From Actinomycetota bacterium (GTDB lineage: Bacteria; Actinomycetota; Acidimicrobiia; IMCC26256; PALSA-555), in the NCBI GenBank assembly GCA_003140175.1, contig PLJD01000007.1:26889-90888 (forward strand): 64,000 bases of DNA, in the 5' to 3' direction. The position numbers and the translations under genes are program-made. The notes under the pieces are model-generated. The model was given only the letters and a program-made list of their open reading frames with translations, ran no database searches and was not told where the DNA came from. This document shows positions 19,725 through 28,857 of the stretch, one piece after another; positions within the stretch are counted from its first letter, which is position 1, and every line of letters starts with the position of its first letter.

Positions 19725-21134
19725 GTGACCCCCGGTGTGCAGCTCCTCGCCGTCGGGGCGGCGGCGCCGAGCTGGCGCCTGGCCGCCACCGAGGTCGGCG
19801 CCGCGTGGGGCCGTCCGGGCGGACGGGGCCAGGCCGCGGTGTGCGCCCCCGACGAGGACACCCTCACGCTGGCCGCCGAGGCGGCCCGCCGGGCGCTGCT
19901 CGCCTCGGGCCTCCAGACCGACATCGTGGACGGGCTCTGGTGGGGCACCAGCCGGCCACCCTTCGCCGAGGGACCGAGCCACGCGGTGCTCGCCAGCGCG
20001 GTCGGCCTGTCGCACCGCTCGGGCGGCGCGCTCTTCGCCGGCTCGTCCCACGCCGGAATCGAGGCGCTGTTCGGCGCCGCCGACGCGGTCGGAGCCGGCA
20101 CGGTCCGGGTGGCGCTGGTGGTCGTCTCCGACGCCATCGTGCCCGGGCTCGGGACGAGCTGGGAACCCCGCGCCGGGGCCGGCGCGGCGGCGCTCGTGCT
20201 CGTGTCGCACGGCGGCGCGGCGTCGCTGGGCGCCCGGGTCACCCGCACCCATCCCTACCTCGACCGCTACCGGGGCGACGACGAGACCGCCACCCGGGAT
20301 CTCTACGACCCGCGCCTGTTCCGCGAGGAGATCTTCTTGCCCGCGATGCGCGAGCTCGGCGAGCAGCTCGGCACCAACGACATCGACCGGTGGTCGCTCC
20401 CCGACCCCGACGGGCGCCTCGGCGCCGCGCTGGCCCGCCAGCTCGACGCGGGGACACCGGCGTCCGCGTCGGTGTACGCGGCCCTGGGTGACACGGGAGC
20501 GGCCGCGGCGCTGCTCGGCGGGGTGTGCGCCCTCGACGCGGCGGGCACGGTCGGGATCGTCGGCTGGGGCGGCGGACGCGCGACCGGCGTCACCATCACC
20601 GCCCGCGAGCCGGTGCCGGGCGCTGCCGCGGTGGCCGACGTGCTCAAGGGTGGTCGACCCGCGACGTACGCCGCGGTGCTCCAGGCCCGACGTCAGCTCG
20701 TCGCCTCTGGCGAGACGGTCCCGATGGGCGTACCCCCTCAGAGCGCGCAGTTCGTGCGCGGCGCCGACGAGATGCTCGGCCTGCTCGGGGCCCGCTGCGT
20801 CGACTGCGGGACGATCAACACGCCCCCGTCGATCCACCCCCACTGCATCAGCTGCGGCAGCGCCAAGTTCGTGCTCGAGCCGCTCGCCCGCCACGGCCGC
20901 GTCTACACCTTCGTCGTGAACCAGACCATGCCGGCCCCGTTCGTCGCACCCTTGCCGCTGGCGGTCATCGACCTCGACGACGGCGCCCGCGTCATGCTCC
21001 AGGTCACCGAGCACGAAGGGACCCTCGAGATCGGCAGCGAAGTCGAGCTCGTCGTGCGCCGCTACGCGCACGAGCGGGGCGCCCCGGTCTACGGCTACAA
21101 GGCGCGCCCCTACGCGATCCGGGAGGACCAATGA
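19725..21134 (+). CDS. HMG-CoA-synthase-like/thiolase-fold protein fused to C-terminal DUF35 OB domain
   Basis: N-term thiolase-like fold sequence; C-term CVDCGTINTPPSIHPHCISCGS zinc ribbon and VVNQTMPAPFVAPLPLAVIDLDDGARVM. Confidence 0.83.
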   Translation: MTPGVQLLAVGAAAPSWRLAATEVGAAWGRPGGRGQAAVCAPDEDTLTLAAEAARRALLASGLQTDIVDGLWWGTSRPPFAEGPSHAVLASAVGLSHRSGGALFAGSSHAGIEALFGAADAVGAGTVRVALVVVSDAIVPGLGTSWEPRAGAGAAALVLVSHGGAASLGARVTRTHPYLDRYRGDDETATRDLYDPRLFREEIFLPAMRELGEQLGTNDIDRWSLPDPDGRLGAALARQLDAGTPASASVYAALGDTGAAAALLGGVCALDAAGTVGIVGWGGGRATGVTITAREPVPGAAAVADVLKGGRPATYAAVLQARRQLVASGETVPMGVPPQSAQFVRGADEMLGLLGARCVDCGTINTPPSIHPHCISCGSAKFVLEPLARHGRVYTFVVNQTMPAPFVAPLPLAVIDLDDGARVMLQVTEHEGTLEIGSEVELVVRRYAHERGAPVYGYKARPYAIREDQ

Positions 21135-22309
21135 GCTGGAACCGGGTCGCGGTGGTCGGTGCGGGGCTCATCAAGTTTGGGGAGCTCTTCGACCAGAGCT
21201 ACGAGCAGATGGCCGCCGGCGCGTTCGCCGCCGCGGTCGACTCGGTCGATCACGGCTTCGAGCCCTCGCAGGTTGAGGCGGCGTTCGTCGCCACCCAGCG
21301 GGGCACGCTCTGGGGCCAAGAAGGCATCGGTGGGAACACGGTGCCGTCGGCGATCGGACTGGCCGGGATTCCGTGCACGCGGATCGAGAACGCGTGCCCG
21401 TCGGGGTCGGATGCATTCCGCGTCGGCGCGATGGCCGTCGCGAGCGGCGTCCATGACGTCGTCCTCGTCATCGGCGTCGAGAAGATGCGCGACAAATCGG
21501 CCGAGGAGGGTCTCCTCGCCCGCGCCGCGGCGGGCCACCCGATCTTCACCCGTGGTGAGACCGCGCCGGTGCTGTTCGCACCGTTCGCGACGCGTCACAT
21601 GCACGAGTTCGGCACCACGCGCGAGATGCTGGCGTCGGTGGCGGTGAAGAACCACTACAACGGCGCCCGCGACCCGTACGCGCACTTCCAGAGCGAGATC
21701 ACGGTCGAGGACGTCCTGGCGTCGCCGTCGGTCTGCTCCCCCCTCCATCTCCTCGACTGCTGCCCGCAGACCGACGGGGCGGCAGCCACGCTGCTCGTGC
21801 GAGCCGACATCGCCGAACGCTTCACCGACCATCCCGTGTACGTAGCCGGCTTCGGTGTCGCCACCGACCATCCGTACCTGCACGAGAAGTCCAGCTTCGT
21901 GGGCCTCAAGGCGACCCAGCTCGCCGCCGAGCGCGCGTACGCGATGGCCGATGTCAGCCCGGCTGACATCGACTGCGCCGAGGTACACGACTGCTTCACG
22001 ATCACCGAGATCCTCGACATCGAGGACCTCGGCTTCGTCGACAAAGGCAAGGGCGGCGTCGCCTCCCTGGACGGGGAGACGTCGCTCACCGGGCGGATCC
22101 CGATCAACACCTCGGGTGGGCTCCTCGCCAAAGGGCACCCGATCGGCGCCACCGGCGTCGCCCAGCTCACCGAGTGCTGGTGGCAGCTGCGGGGCGAAGC
22201 CGGCGACCGGCAGGTGGAACTCCGCCACGGCAACGCCCTCCAGCACAACGTGGGTGGGCGGGGCTCGGGCGTCTCGGTGATCAACATCTTGACGACGAAC
22301 CAACCGTGA
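21131..22309 (+). CDS. Thiolase/acetyl-CoA acetyltransferase family protein
   Basis: RIENACPSGSDAFRVG; EVHDCFTITEI; GGLLAKGHPIGATG. Confidence 0.9.
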   Translation: MSWNRVAVVGAGLIKFGELFDQSYEQMAAGAFAAAVDSVDHGFEPSQVEAAFVATQRGTLWGQEGIGGNTVPSAIGLAGIPCTRIENACPSGSDAFRVGAMAVASGVHDVVLVIGVEKMRDKSAEEGLLARAAAGHPIFTRGETAPVLFAPFATRHMHEFGTTREMLASVAVKNHYNGARDPYAHFQSEITVEDVLASPSVCSPLHLLDCCPQTDGAAATLLVRADIAERFTDHPVYVAGFGVATDHPYLHEKSSFVGLKATQLAAERAYAMADVSPADIDCAEVHDCFTITEILDIEDLGFVDKGKGGVASLDGETSLTGRIPINTSGGLLAKGHPIGATGVAQLTECWWQLRGEAGDRQVELRHGNALQHNVGGRGSGVSVINILTTNQP

Positions 22310-23100
22310 TCCGCTACGACGTGGGAGACGACCACGTCGCACGGCTCACCCTGGACCGTCCTGAGGCCAAGAACGCGCTCACGATCGAGATGCGCGACGA
22401 GATCGTGGCCCGCGTCCAGGCGGCACGCGCCGACGCCGCGGTGCGGGCCTTGCTCATCACCGGCGCCGGTGACGCCTTCTGCGCCGGGATGGATCTCAGC
22501 GCCTCGACGATGTCGAAAGCCGCCGAGCCCGGCTTCGAGACCCGCAGCACCGCCGAGGCGCTGCGCGTCGGAGTGCAGCGCTTCATTCAGGAGCTCTGGG
22601 AGCTCGACAAGCCGACCGTCGCCGCGGTCAACGGCGCCGCGGTCGGACCCGGCGCGCACCTGGCCCTGGCCTGCGACTTCGTCCTCGTGCACGACGACAC
22701 CCGGTTCCTCTGGACCTTCGCCCGCTGGGGCCTCGTCGTCGACGCCGGCGGGGCCTACCTACTCCCCCGCCTCGTGGGCCTGCCTCGAGCGAAAGCGATG
22801 GTGATGCTCGGCGACGGCGCCCGCGGCGCGGAAGCCGTCGACCTCGGCCTCGCCTACCGCTGCGTGGCGAAAGACGAGCTCGGCGCGGTCGCGACCGACC
22901 TCGCGGCGCGCCTCGCCGCCGGTCCGACGCGCTCGCTCGGCCTCTCCAAACGGCTGCTCAACATGAGCTTCGAGACGTCCTTGGAGCGTTCCCTCGAGCT
23001 CGAAGGCGCCTACCAGTCACTCGCCGCCACCTCCACCGACCTCGTCGAGGGCATGGCCGCCTTCCGGGACCGCCGCGACCCCAACTACACCGGCCGCTGA
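22306..23100 (+). CDS. Enoyl-CoA hydratase/isomerase
   Basis: LTLDRPEAKNALTIEMRDE; GAGDAFCAGMDLS; AAVNGAAVGPGAHLALACDF. Confidence 0.92.
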   Translation: MIRYDVGDDHVARLTLDRPEAKNALTIEMRDEIVARVQAARADAAVRALLITGAGDAFCAGMDLSASTMSKAAEPGFETRSTAEALRVGVQRFIQELWELDKPTVAAVNGAAVGPGAHLALACDFVLVHDDTRFLWTFARWGLVVDAGGAYLLPRLVGLPRAKAMVMLGDGARGAEAVDLGLAYRCVAKDELGAVATDLAARLAAGPTRSLGLSKRLLNMSFETSLERSLELEGAYQSLAATSTDLVEGMAAFRDRRDPNYTGR

Positions 23101-23155
23101 CGGCGCGGCCGAGGACCACCCAGCCGGTGCCGCGGCGGGGTTCCAGTAGGATCCC

Positions 23156-23169
23156 TGACGCCCACGTCA
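23156..23169. promoter_or_regulatory. Palindromic operator-like site TGACGCCCACGTCA
   Basis: TGACG-N4-CGTCA about 130 bp upstream of the SDR start at 23300. Confidence 0.4.
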
Positions 23170-23299
23170 GAGAGCCCGGGACGCGCCAGCGACCGGAGCC
23201 GACCTGGTGCGCTCCGAGCGGAGCGTGACGTCACCGACTGGCGGCGACAGGGCCGCGATCGCGCGCAGCGACGCGCCGAGGCGAGCAGGAGAGCCAAGC

Positions 23300-24217
23300 A
23301 TGGGAGTGTTCGACGGGAAGGTTGCGGTCGTCACCGGCGCCGGCCGGGGCATCGGCCGAGCCGAGGCGCGCCTGCTCGCCGCGGAGGGCGCCGCGGTCGT
23401 CGTGAACGACCTCGGCGGGGAACGTTCCGGGGAGGGTGCGGACCAGCGGCCAGCCCAGCAGGTGGTCGACGAGATCACCGCCGACGGCGGTCGGGCGTCC
23501 GCGAACTACGACGACATCTCGAGCTGGGACGGCGGTGCCGCGTTCGTGCAGCAGGCCGTCGACGAGTTCGGGCGTCTCGACGTCCTCATCAACAACGCCG
23601 GGATCCTGCGCGACAAGATGAGCTTCAACATGACCGAGGAGGAATGGGACGCAGTCATCCGCGTCCACCTCAAAGGTCACTTCGTCCCCGCCCGACACGC
23701 CGCCGCCCACTGGCGGGCGGTGAGCAAGGAGACCGGCCAGCCGGTCGGCGGCACCATCGTGAACACCGCCTCCGAATCGGGCCTGTACGGCAATGCGGGA
23801 CAGCTGAACTATGCGGCGGCGAAGGCCGGGATCGCGTCGATGACGATCGTGCTCGCCCGCGAGCTGGACCGGATCGGTGTGCGGGTCAACGCCATCGCTC
23901 CGGTGGCGAGGACCCGTCTCACCGAGGACCTCGCTGGCGGCGCGATGGAGGCCAAGGACGGCGGCTTCGACGCCTTCGCACCCGAGAACGCCGCCGCGGG
24001 TGCGGTGTGGCTCGCCTCGCCGCTGGCGGACGGCATTACCGGCCAGGTGCTGAAGATCCAGGGCGGCGTCGCGCAGATCATGGGGGGCTGGCGGCCGGTC
24101 ACCGAGGTCACCGACGACCAGCCCTGGTCGGTCGCGACCCTGGCGGAACGCCGCGACGCGCTCTTCGCCCGCTCCGATCCGGGCGTGCCCCCGTTCTTCC
24201 CGCCGGTGGAGGCTTGA
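23300..24217 (+). CDS. SDR family oxidoreductase (paralogous to 10623..11507)
   Basis: [50 protein letters not shown]. Confidence 0.92.
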   Translation: MGVFDGKVAVVTGAGRGIGRAEARLLAAEGAAVVVNDLGGERSGEGADQRPAQQVVDEITADGGRASANYDDISSWDGGAAFVQQAVDEFGRLDVLINNAGILRDKMSFNMTEEEWDAVIRVHLKGHFVPARHAAAHWRAVSKETGQPVGGTIVNTASESGLYGNAGQLNYAAAKAGIASMTIVLARELDRIGVRVNAIAPVARTRLTEDLAGGAMEAKDGGFDAFAPENAAAGAVWLASPLADGITGQVLKIQGGVAQIMGGWRPVTEVTDDQPWSVATLAERRDALFARSDPGVPPFFPPVEA

Positions 24218-24220
24218 GGG

Positions 24221-25402
24221 GTGCAGCTCTCGTTCGGGCCCGAGGTCGAGGACTTCCGGGTCGAGCTGGTCGCGTTCCTCGACGAGCACGTGCCCGTCGA
24301 GGCGCGGACCGGCTTCGACATGATGGACAGCGGCGCCGAGGACCGAACCGAGGTCATCCCCGAATGGGCGCGACGCTGGCAGGCCACCCTCTTCGACCAC
24401 GGCTGGATGATCCCCGGCTACCCGGCCGCGCTCGGCGGGCGAGACGCGACCCCGATTCAGACCCTCGCGTATCTCGAGGAGATGGCCCGGCGTCGTGTGC
24501 CCCGGTCGTTGCACTTCCCCGGGTACGCGATCGTGGCGCCGAGCCTCCTCGAGTTCGGCAACGCTGAGCAGCAGGCGCTCATCCCCGCCGCGATCCGAGG
24601 CGACACGATCTGGTGCATCGGGATGAGCGAGCCGGACGCCGGCTCGGACCTGGCCGGCCTCTCGACGCGCGCGGAGCTCGACGGAGACCGCTTCGTCGTG
24701 AACGGTCAGAAGGTCTGGACCAGCTACGCCACCGTCGCCCAGAAATGTTTCGTGTACGTGCGCACCGACCCGACCGCACCCAAGCACAAGGGCATCAGCC
24801 TGCTCATCGTGGACATGGACACGCCCGGGATCGAGATCCGGCCCCTGCGCCATCTCAGCGGCGCGGCGAACTTCGCCGAGGTGTTCTTCACCGACGTCGA
24901 GGTCCCGGCCGCCAACCTGGTGGGGGCCCAAAACGACGGCTGGCGGATCACCCAGGGGTCCCTCGCCCACGAGCGAGCCGGACTCTGGGTCGAGGGCGTG
25001 TCGCGGCTCGAGTCGACGGTGCAGTCCCTCGTCGACCTGGTCCAGCGTCGGGGCCTCACCGCCGACGCGGGGGTTCGGCGGCGCGTCGCCGCGTTCTACG
25101 AGCAGGCGGCGTCGCTGCGCGCGCTGGGCTACAAGGGGTTCGCCAGCTTCGCGCAGGGCTCGTCCGCACCCGAGCACTCGTACATGAGGCTGGCGACCGC
25201 GGAGCTCGGCAAGGCGACCTACGAGCTCGGGATGGAGCTCCAAGGCGCCGACGCGGCCACCCGCGACTCGGAGCGGGGCGAGGAGAACGGTCGGTGGGTC
25301 AACATGTTCTTCATGAGCTTCGCCAACACCATCGCCGGGGGCACCAGCGAGATTCAGCGCAACATCATCGCCCAGCGGGTCCTGGGCCTCCCCCGCGCGT
25401 AA
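24221..25402 (+). CDS. Acyl-CoA dehydrogenase
   Basis: [40 protein letters not shown]. Confidence 0.93.
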   Translation: MQLSFGPEVEDFRVELVAFLDEHVPVEARTGFDMMDSGAEDRTEVIPEWARRWQATLFDHGWMIPGYPAALGGRDATPIQTLAYLEEMARRRVPRSLHFPGYAIVAPSLLEFGNAEQQALIPAAIRGDTIWCIGMSEPDAGSDLAGLSTRAELDGDRFVVNGQKVWTSYATVAQKCFVYVRTDPTAPKHKGISLLIVDMDTPGIEIRPLRHLSGAANFAEVFFTDVEVPAANLVGAQNDGWRITQGSLAHERAGLWVEGVSRLESTVQSLVDLVQRRGLTADAGVRRRVAAFYEQAASLRALGYKGFASFAQGSSAPEHSYMRLATAELGKATYELGMELQGADAATRDSERGEENGRWVNMFFMSFANTIAGGTSEIQRNIIAQRVLGLPRA

Positions 25403-25407
25403 CGGCC

Positions 25408-26409
25408 ATGGACTTCACCCTCTCCGACGAGCAGCAACTGCTGCGCGACACGGCCCGCACCCTCCTCGCCAAGGAATGCCCACCGTCACTGGTCCGCGCG
25501 CACATCGACGACCCGGCCGCCGCCGACGAGCTGTGGCTGCGAGTCGCGGACTTCGTCGCGCTCGGCGGCGGACCACTCACCGATCTGTGCCTGTTTGTCG
25601 CCGAGACCGGCTCCGTCGCCGCACCCGGGCCGTTCTTCGCGACCGCCGCGCTGTTCGCGCCGCTGCTCGCGGCGATCGACCACGAGCTGACCCCGGCGGT
25701 GCTCGCCGGGGAGACGACCGGCACGGTCGCGCTGGCCGGCGCGGACGGGGTCTGGGCGGCCAACGACGAGCCGGTGAAACATTTTGTCCCCGAGTTGGAC
25801 CGCGTCGACTGGGTCGCGGTCATCGAGGCGGGCCCGACGGTGCGGGTCGTGCCCACCGACGAGCTCCCCCACCGGCTGCTCGCCACCATCGACTGGTCGC
25901 GGCGGCTGTTCGAGCTCGACAGCGCGGCGCTGCCCGGCACCGCCGCTCGGCTCGACGCGGCCACGCTCGACGAGGTCGTCCGGCGCGCCACGGTCGCGCT
26001 GGCCGCCGAGCAGGTCGGGACGGCGCGGCGCCTCTTCGACATGGCGCTCGAGTACGCCAAGCAGCGCATCCAGTTCGACGTCCCGATCGGCTCCTTCCAG
26101 GCCATCCAACACAAGCTGGCGAACGTCTCACTGGAGGTCGAGCGGGCCGACAGCGCGGTGCAGTACGCGGCGATGGCCGTCGATGCGCTCGACGACGACC
26201 GCCGGCGAGCCGCGCACGTCGCCAAGGCCGCGGCGGGAACCGCCGCGACCCACTCGGCGAAGGACAGCATCCAGATCCACGGCGGTATCGGGTACACGTG
26301 GGAGCACGATCTGCACCTGTTCCTGCGCCGCGCGTACGGCTCGGAGGCGTGGCTCGGCCCGACCGGGTGGCACCACGACCGTCTCGCCGACCTGCTCTTC
26401 AACGCCTGA
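25408..26409 (+). CDS. Acyl-CoA dehydrogenase
   Basis: MDFTLSDEQQLLRDTARTLLAKE; FDVPIGSFQAIQHKLANV; IQIHGGIGYTWEHDLHLFLRRA. Confidence 0.92.
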   Translation: MDFTLSDEQQLLRDTARTLLAKECPPSLVRAHIDDPAAADELWLRVADFVALGGGPLTDLCLFVAETGSVAAPGPFFATAALFAPLLAAIDHELTPAVLAGETTGTVALAGADGVWAANDEPVKHFVPELDRVDWVAVIEAGPTVRVVPTDELPHRLLATIDWSRRLFELDSAALPGTAARLDAATLDEVVRRATVALAAEQVGTARRLFDMALEYAKQRIQFDVPIGSFQAIQHKLANVSLEVERADSAVQYAAMAVDALDDDRRRAAHVAKAAAGTAATHSAKDSIQIHGGIGYTWEHDLHLFLRRAYGSEAWLGPTGWHHDRLADLLFNA

Positions 26410-26430
26410 CCCGCCATCTCGCCGGGTGGC

Positions 26431-27948
26431 TCAGATGCGGGCCGGGCGGTCCGACCAGTGCTGCTCGCGCAGCACCCGCTTGAGGACCTTGCCGTTGGGT
26501 TGGCGGGGCAGCTCGTCGACGAGCTCCACGAAGGCCGGAACTTTGAAATCGGCGAGTCGAGCCCGGCAGAACCCGATCAGCGCCTCGGCGCTGGTCGGGG
26601 TGCGGGTCTCGACCACGGCCATCAGCACCTCGCCGAGCCGCGCGTCGGGCACGCCGAACACCGCGCAGTCCACGACGTCGGGGTGCGTGTAGAGGACCTC
26701 CTCGACCTCTCGCGGGTACACGTTCACGCCGCCCCGGATGACCAGGTCGACTGCCCGGTCGGTGAGGAACAGGTACCCGTCGGCGTCGACATGGCCGACG
26801 TCCCCGACTGTGAACGCGTCGTCGCGCCACGCGTCGGCGGTCTTGGCGGCGTCGTCGTGGTAGTGGAACCGGGTCCCGCCCGGCGGTCGCACGTAGACGA
26901 CGCCGGTCTGACCGACCGGCACCTCGTGCCCGTCGGGGTCGAGAACCCGGACCTCGATGCCGGGCCAGGGGGTCCCGACGCTGCCCGGCCGGGCCAGCCA
27001 GTCCGCCATCGAGATGCGGGTCGCGCCGCCCTCGCTCATCCCGTACAGCTCGGCGATCTCGGCCGGCGCGAGCGCGTCGATGATGCGCTGCTTCACCGGC
27101 ACGGGGCAGGGCGCGCCGGCGTGGACGATGAGCTGCAGTGACGACAGGTCACGACGACGGCGTTGCTCCTCGGGAACCTCGAGGATGCGGATGAAGTGGG
27201 CGGGGACCATGAACGTGCGGGTCACGCGGTGCCGCTCGACGAGGTCCAGCCAGGCGGCCGCGTCGAAGGACTCGAGGATCACGGTGGTCGCGCCGACGTA
27301 GAGCGCGGCCATCGCCCAGCCGCCCGGGCCGGCGTGGTACGCCGGGCCGGTGACGATGTAGACGTCGTTGGCGCTCCAGCCCCACAGGGCGAGCTGGCCT
27401 CGCATGTTCTGCCCGGCGCGGCTCCGGTCGGGGCGGCCGTGGATCACCCCCTTCGGCCGCCCGGTGGTCCCCGAGGTGTAGAAGATCGGCGCGTCGAGCG
27501 CCTCGATCGTGAGGGGCGGCCCGTCACCGTCACGGGCGATGGCCGTCACGTACTCGTCGGGCACGAGCAGCAGCTCGCAGCCGGTCGCGCCGGCGCGGGC
27601 GGCGGCGGACACCGCGGCGAGGTCGCGGTGCGCGACGAGCAGCCGAGCCTGGGAGTCCTCGAGGATGTAGGCGAGCTCGTCGGCCTTGAGGTGCCAGTTG
27701 ACCAAGACCACCGGTGCGTCCAGCTTCGTGGCCGCCGCCCAGGTCTCGAAGAACTCGAGCCCGTTGGGCAGCATGATCGCCACCCGGTCCCCCGCCCCGA
27801 CCCCTCGGCGGGCGAGCGCGTGGGCGAGTCGGGTCGTGCGCGCGTCGAAGTCGGCGAAGCTGCGAACCGTGTCGCCCGCCACCAGCGCGGGCCGCTCCGG
27901 GGTGGCGCGGGCGTGCGCGCTGATTCCGAGCCGGGGCTCGTCGACCAT
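26431..27948 (-). CDS. Acyl-CoA synthetase (AMP-forming)
   Basis: [48 protein letters not shown]. Confidence 0.92.
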   Translation of the reverse strand: MVDEPRLGISAHARATPERPALVAGDTVRSFADFDARTTRLAHALARRGVGAGDRVAIMLPNGLEFFETWAAATKLDAPVVLVNWHLKADELAYILEDSQARLLVAHRDLAAVSAAARAGATGCELLLVPDEYVTAIARDGDGPPLTIEALDAPIFYTSGTTGRPKGVIHGRPDRSRAGQNMRGQLALWGWSANDVYIVTGPAYHAGPGGWAMAALYVGATTVILESFDAAAWLDLVERHRVTRTFMVPAHFIRILEVPEEQRRRRDLSSLQLIVHAGAPCPVPVKQRIIDALAPAEIAELYGMSEGGATRISMADWLARPGSVGTPWPGIEVRVLDPDGHEVPVGQTGVVYVRPPGGTRFHYHDDAAKTADAWRDDAFTVGDVGHVDADGYLFLTDRAVDLVIRGGVNVYPREVEEVLYTHPDVVDCAVFGVPDARLGEVLMAVVETRTPTSAEALIGFCRARLADFKVPAFVELVDELPRQPNGKVLKRVLREQHWSDRPARI

Positions 27949-27970
27949 GGGCGCGGCCGCTGCCGACGGG

Positions 27971-28747
27971 CTACGCCCGCAGCGCGCCCGGCTCCTCCAG
28001 CCAATGGTTGAGCGCCACCGTCCGCGCGTTGCGACACATCAAGACGTGCTCGATGGCCCGACGGATGCGACGCTGCTGTCCCGCGGTGCTCGCCACCTGA
28101 CGGAGAAGGAAGTCGGCCATCCGGCCGTGGTCCTCCTCGGCGTAGGCGTGCACCTTGAAGTTCTCGACCTCGATGTCGTAGTGCTGGCGCATGCCCTCGT
28201 ACATCATCTTGGCGTAGTTCGTGGACGCCGCGAACCGCTCCCCGGCCCAGCCGAACGCGGCGAGGCCCTCCTCGTACGAGCGTCGCATGTAGTAGAGGGT
28301 CGTGAACACCGACCCGACGCTCTCGGGCATCGCCCGGTACGAGGCCAGCTCGTCGTCGGTGATCCCGAGCTGGCGGGCCCAGGTGACCTTCATGTCGACG
28401 TGGTTGTGGTCGCCGGTGTAGCCGGTCTCGTCGGCGAGGTTCTGGAGCCAGTGGGCGAAATGCTGGCTGGAGCCGAGCTGGAGGGAATCGGCGTCGGGAG
28501 CGAGGCTCACGATGGTCCCGAACTCGGTCGTGTACCACTTGCCGAGGAAGTAGTACTCCTTCGCGAGCCGCCCCAGGAGCTCGAGGGACAGGGTGCCGTC
28601 GGCGACGCGTTCCCACACCAGGTTCTTCTCGGTGGCGACCTCGGCCTGGAGCGCTTCGAGTGACGACATGAACTCGTCGACGCCCAGCGCCGGGCCGTTC
28701 TCGGCGTCGGCGCCCCGAATGTCTCGGAACTCACGGTGCTCGGACAC
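27971..28747 (-). CDS. Heme-oxygenase-like/TenA-PqqC-fold iron-dependent oxidase family protein
   Basis: KEYYFLGKWYTTEFGTIVSLAPD, SSQHFAHWLQNLADETGYTGDHNH, YAEEDHGRMADFLLRQV; GTG start preferred over the longer ORF. Confidence 0.65.
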   Translation of the reverse strand: MSEHREFRDIRGADAENGPALGVDEFMSSLEALQAEVATEKNLVWERVADGTLSLELLGRLAKEYYFLGKWYTTEFGTIVSLAPDADSLQLGSSQHFAHWLQNLADETGYTGDHNHVDMKVTWARQLGITDDELASYRAMPESVGSVFTTLYYMRRSYEEGLAAFGWAGERFAASTNYAKMMYEGMRQHYDIEVENFKVHAYAEEDHGRMADFLLRQVASTAGQQRRIRRAIEHVLMCRNARTVALNHWLEEPGALRA

Positions 28748-28815
28748 GGGCCCTCCCTCGATCCCGACCAGGCCCGGTCGGGCGCTCCTCGGCAACGTCG
28801 GGTTTAGGATAGACG

Positions 28816-28829
28816 TGACACCGGCGTCA
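28816..28829. promoter_or_regulatory. Palindromic operator-like site TGACACCGGCGTCA in a divergent promoter region
   Basis: TGAC-N6-GTCA dyad between divergent starts at 28747 and 28858; similar dyads at 4047 and 23156. Confidence 0.45.
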
Positions 28830-28857
28830 GGTTCTGGGCCGGCCCGGGAGGAGCGCG

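Noticed and set aside
23231-25243. 670-aa minus-strand ORF
   Set aside because: Antisense to SDR and acyl-CoA dehydrogenase genes; low-complexity composition typical of high-GC shadow frames.
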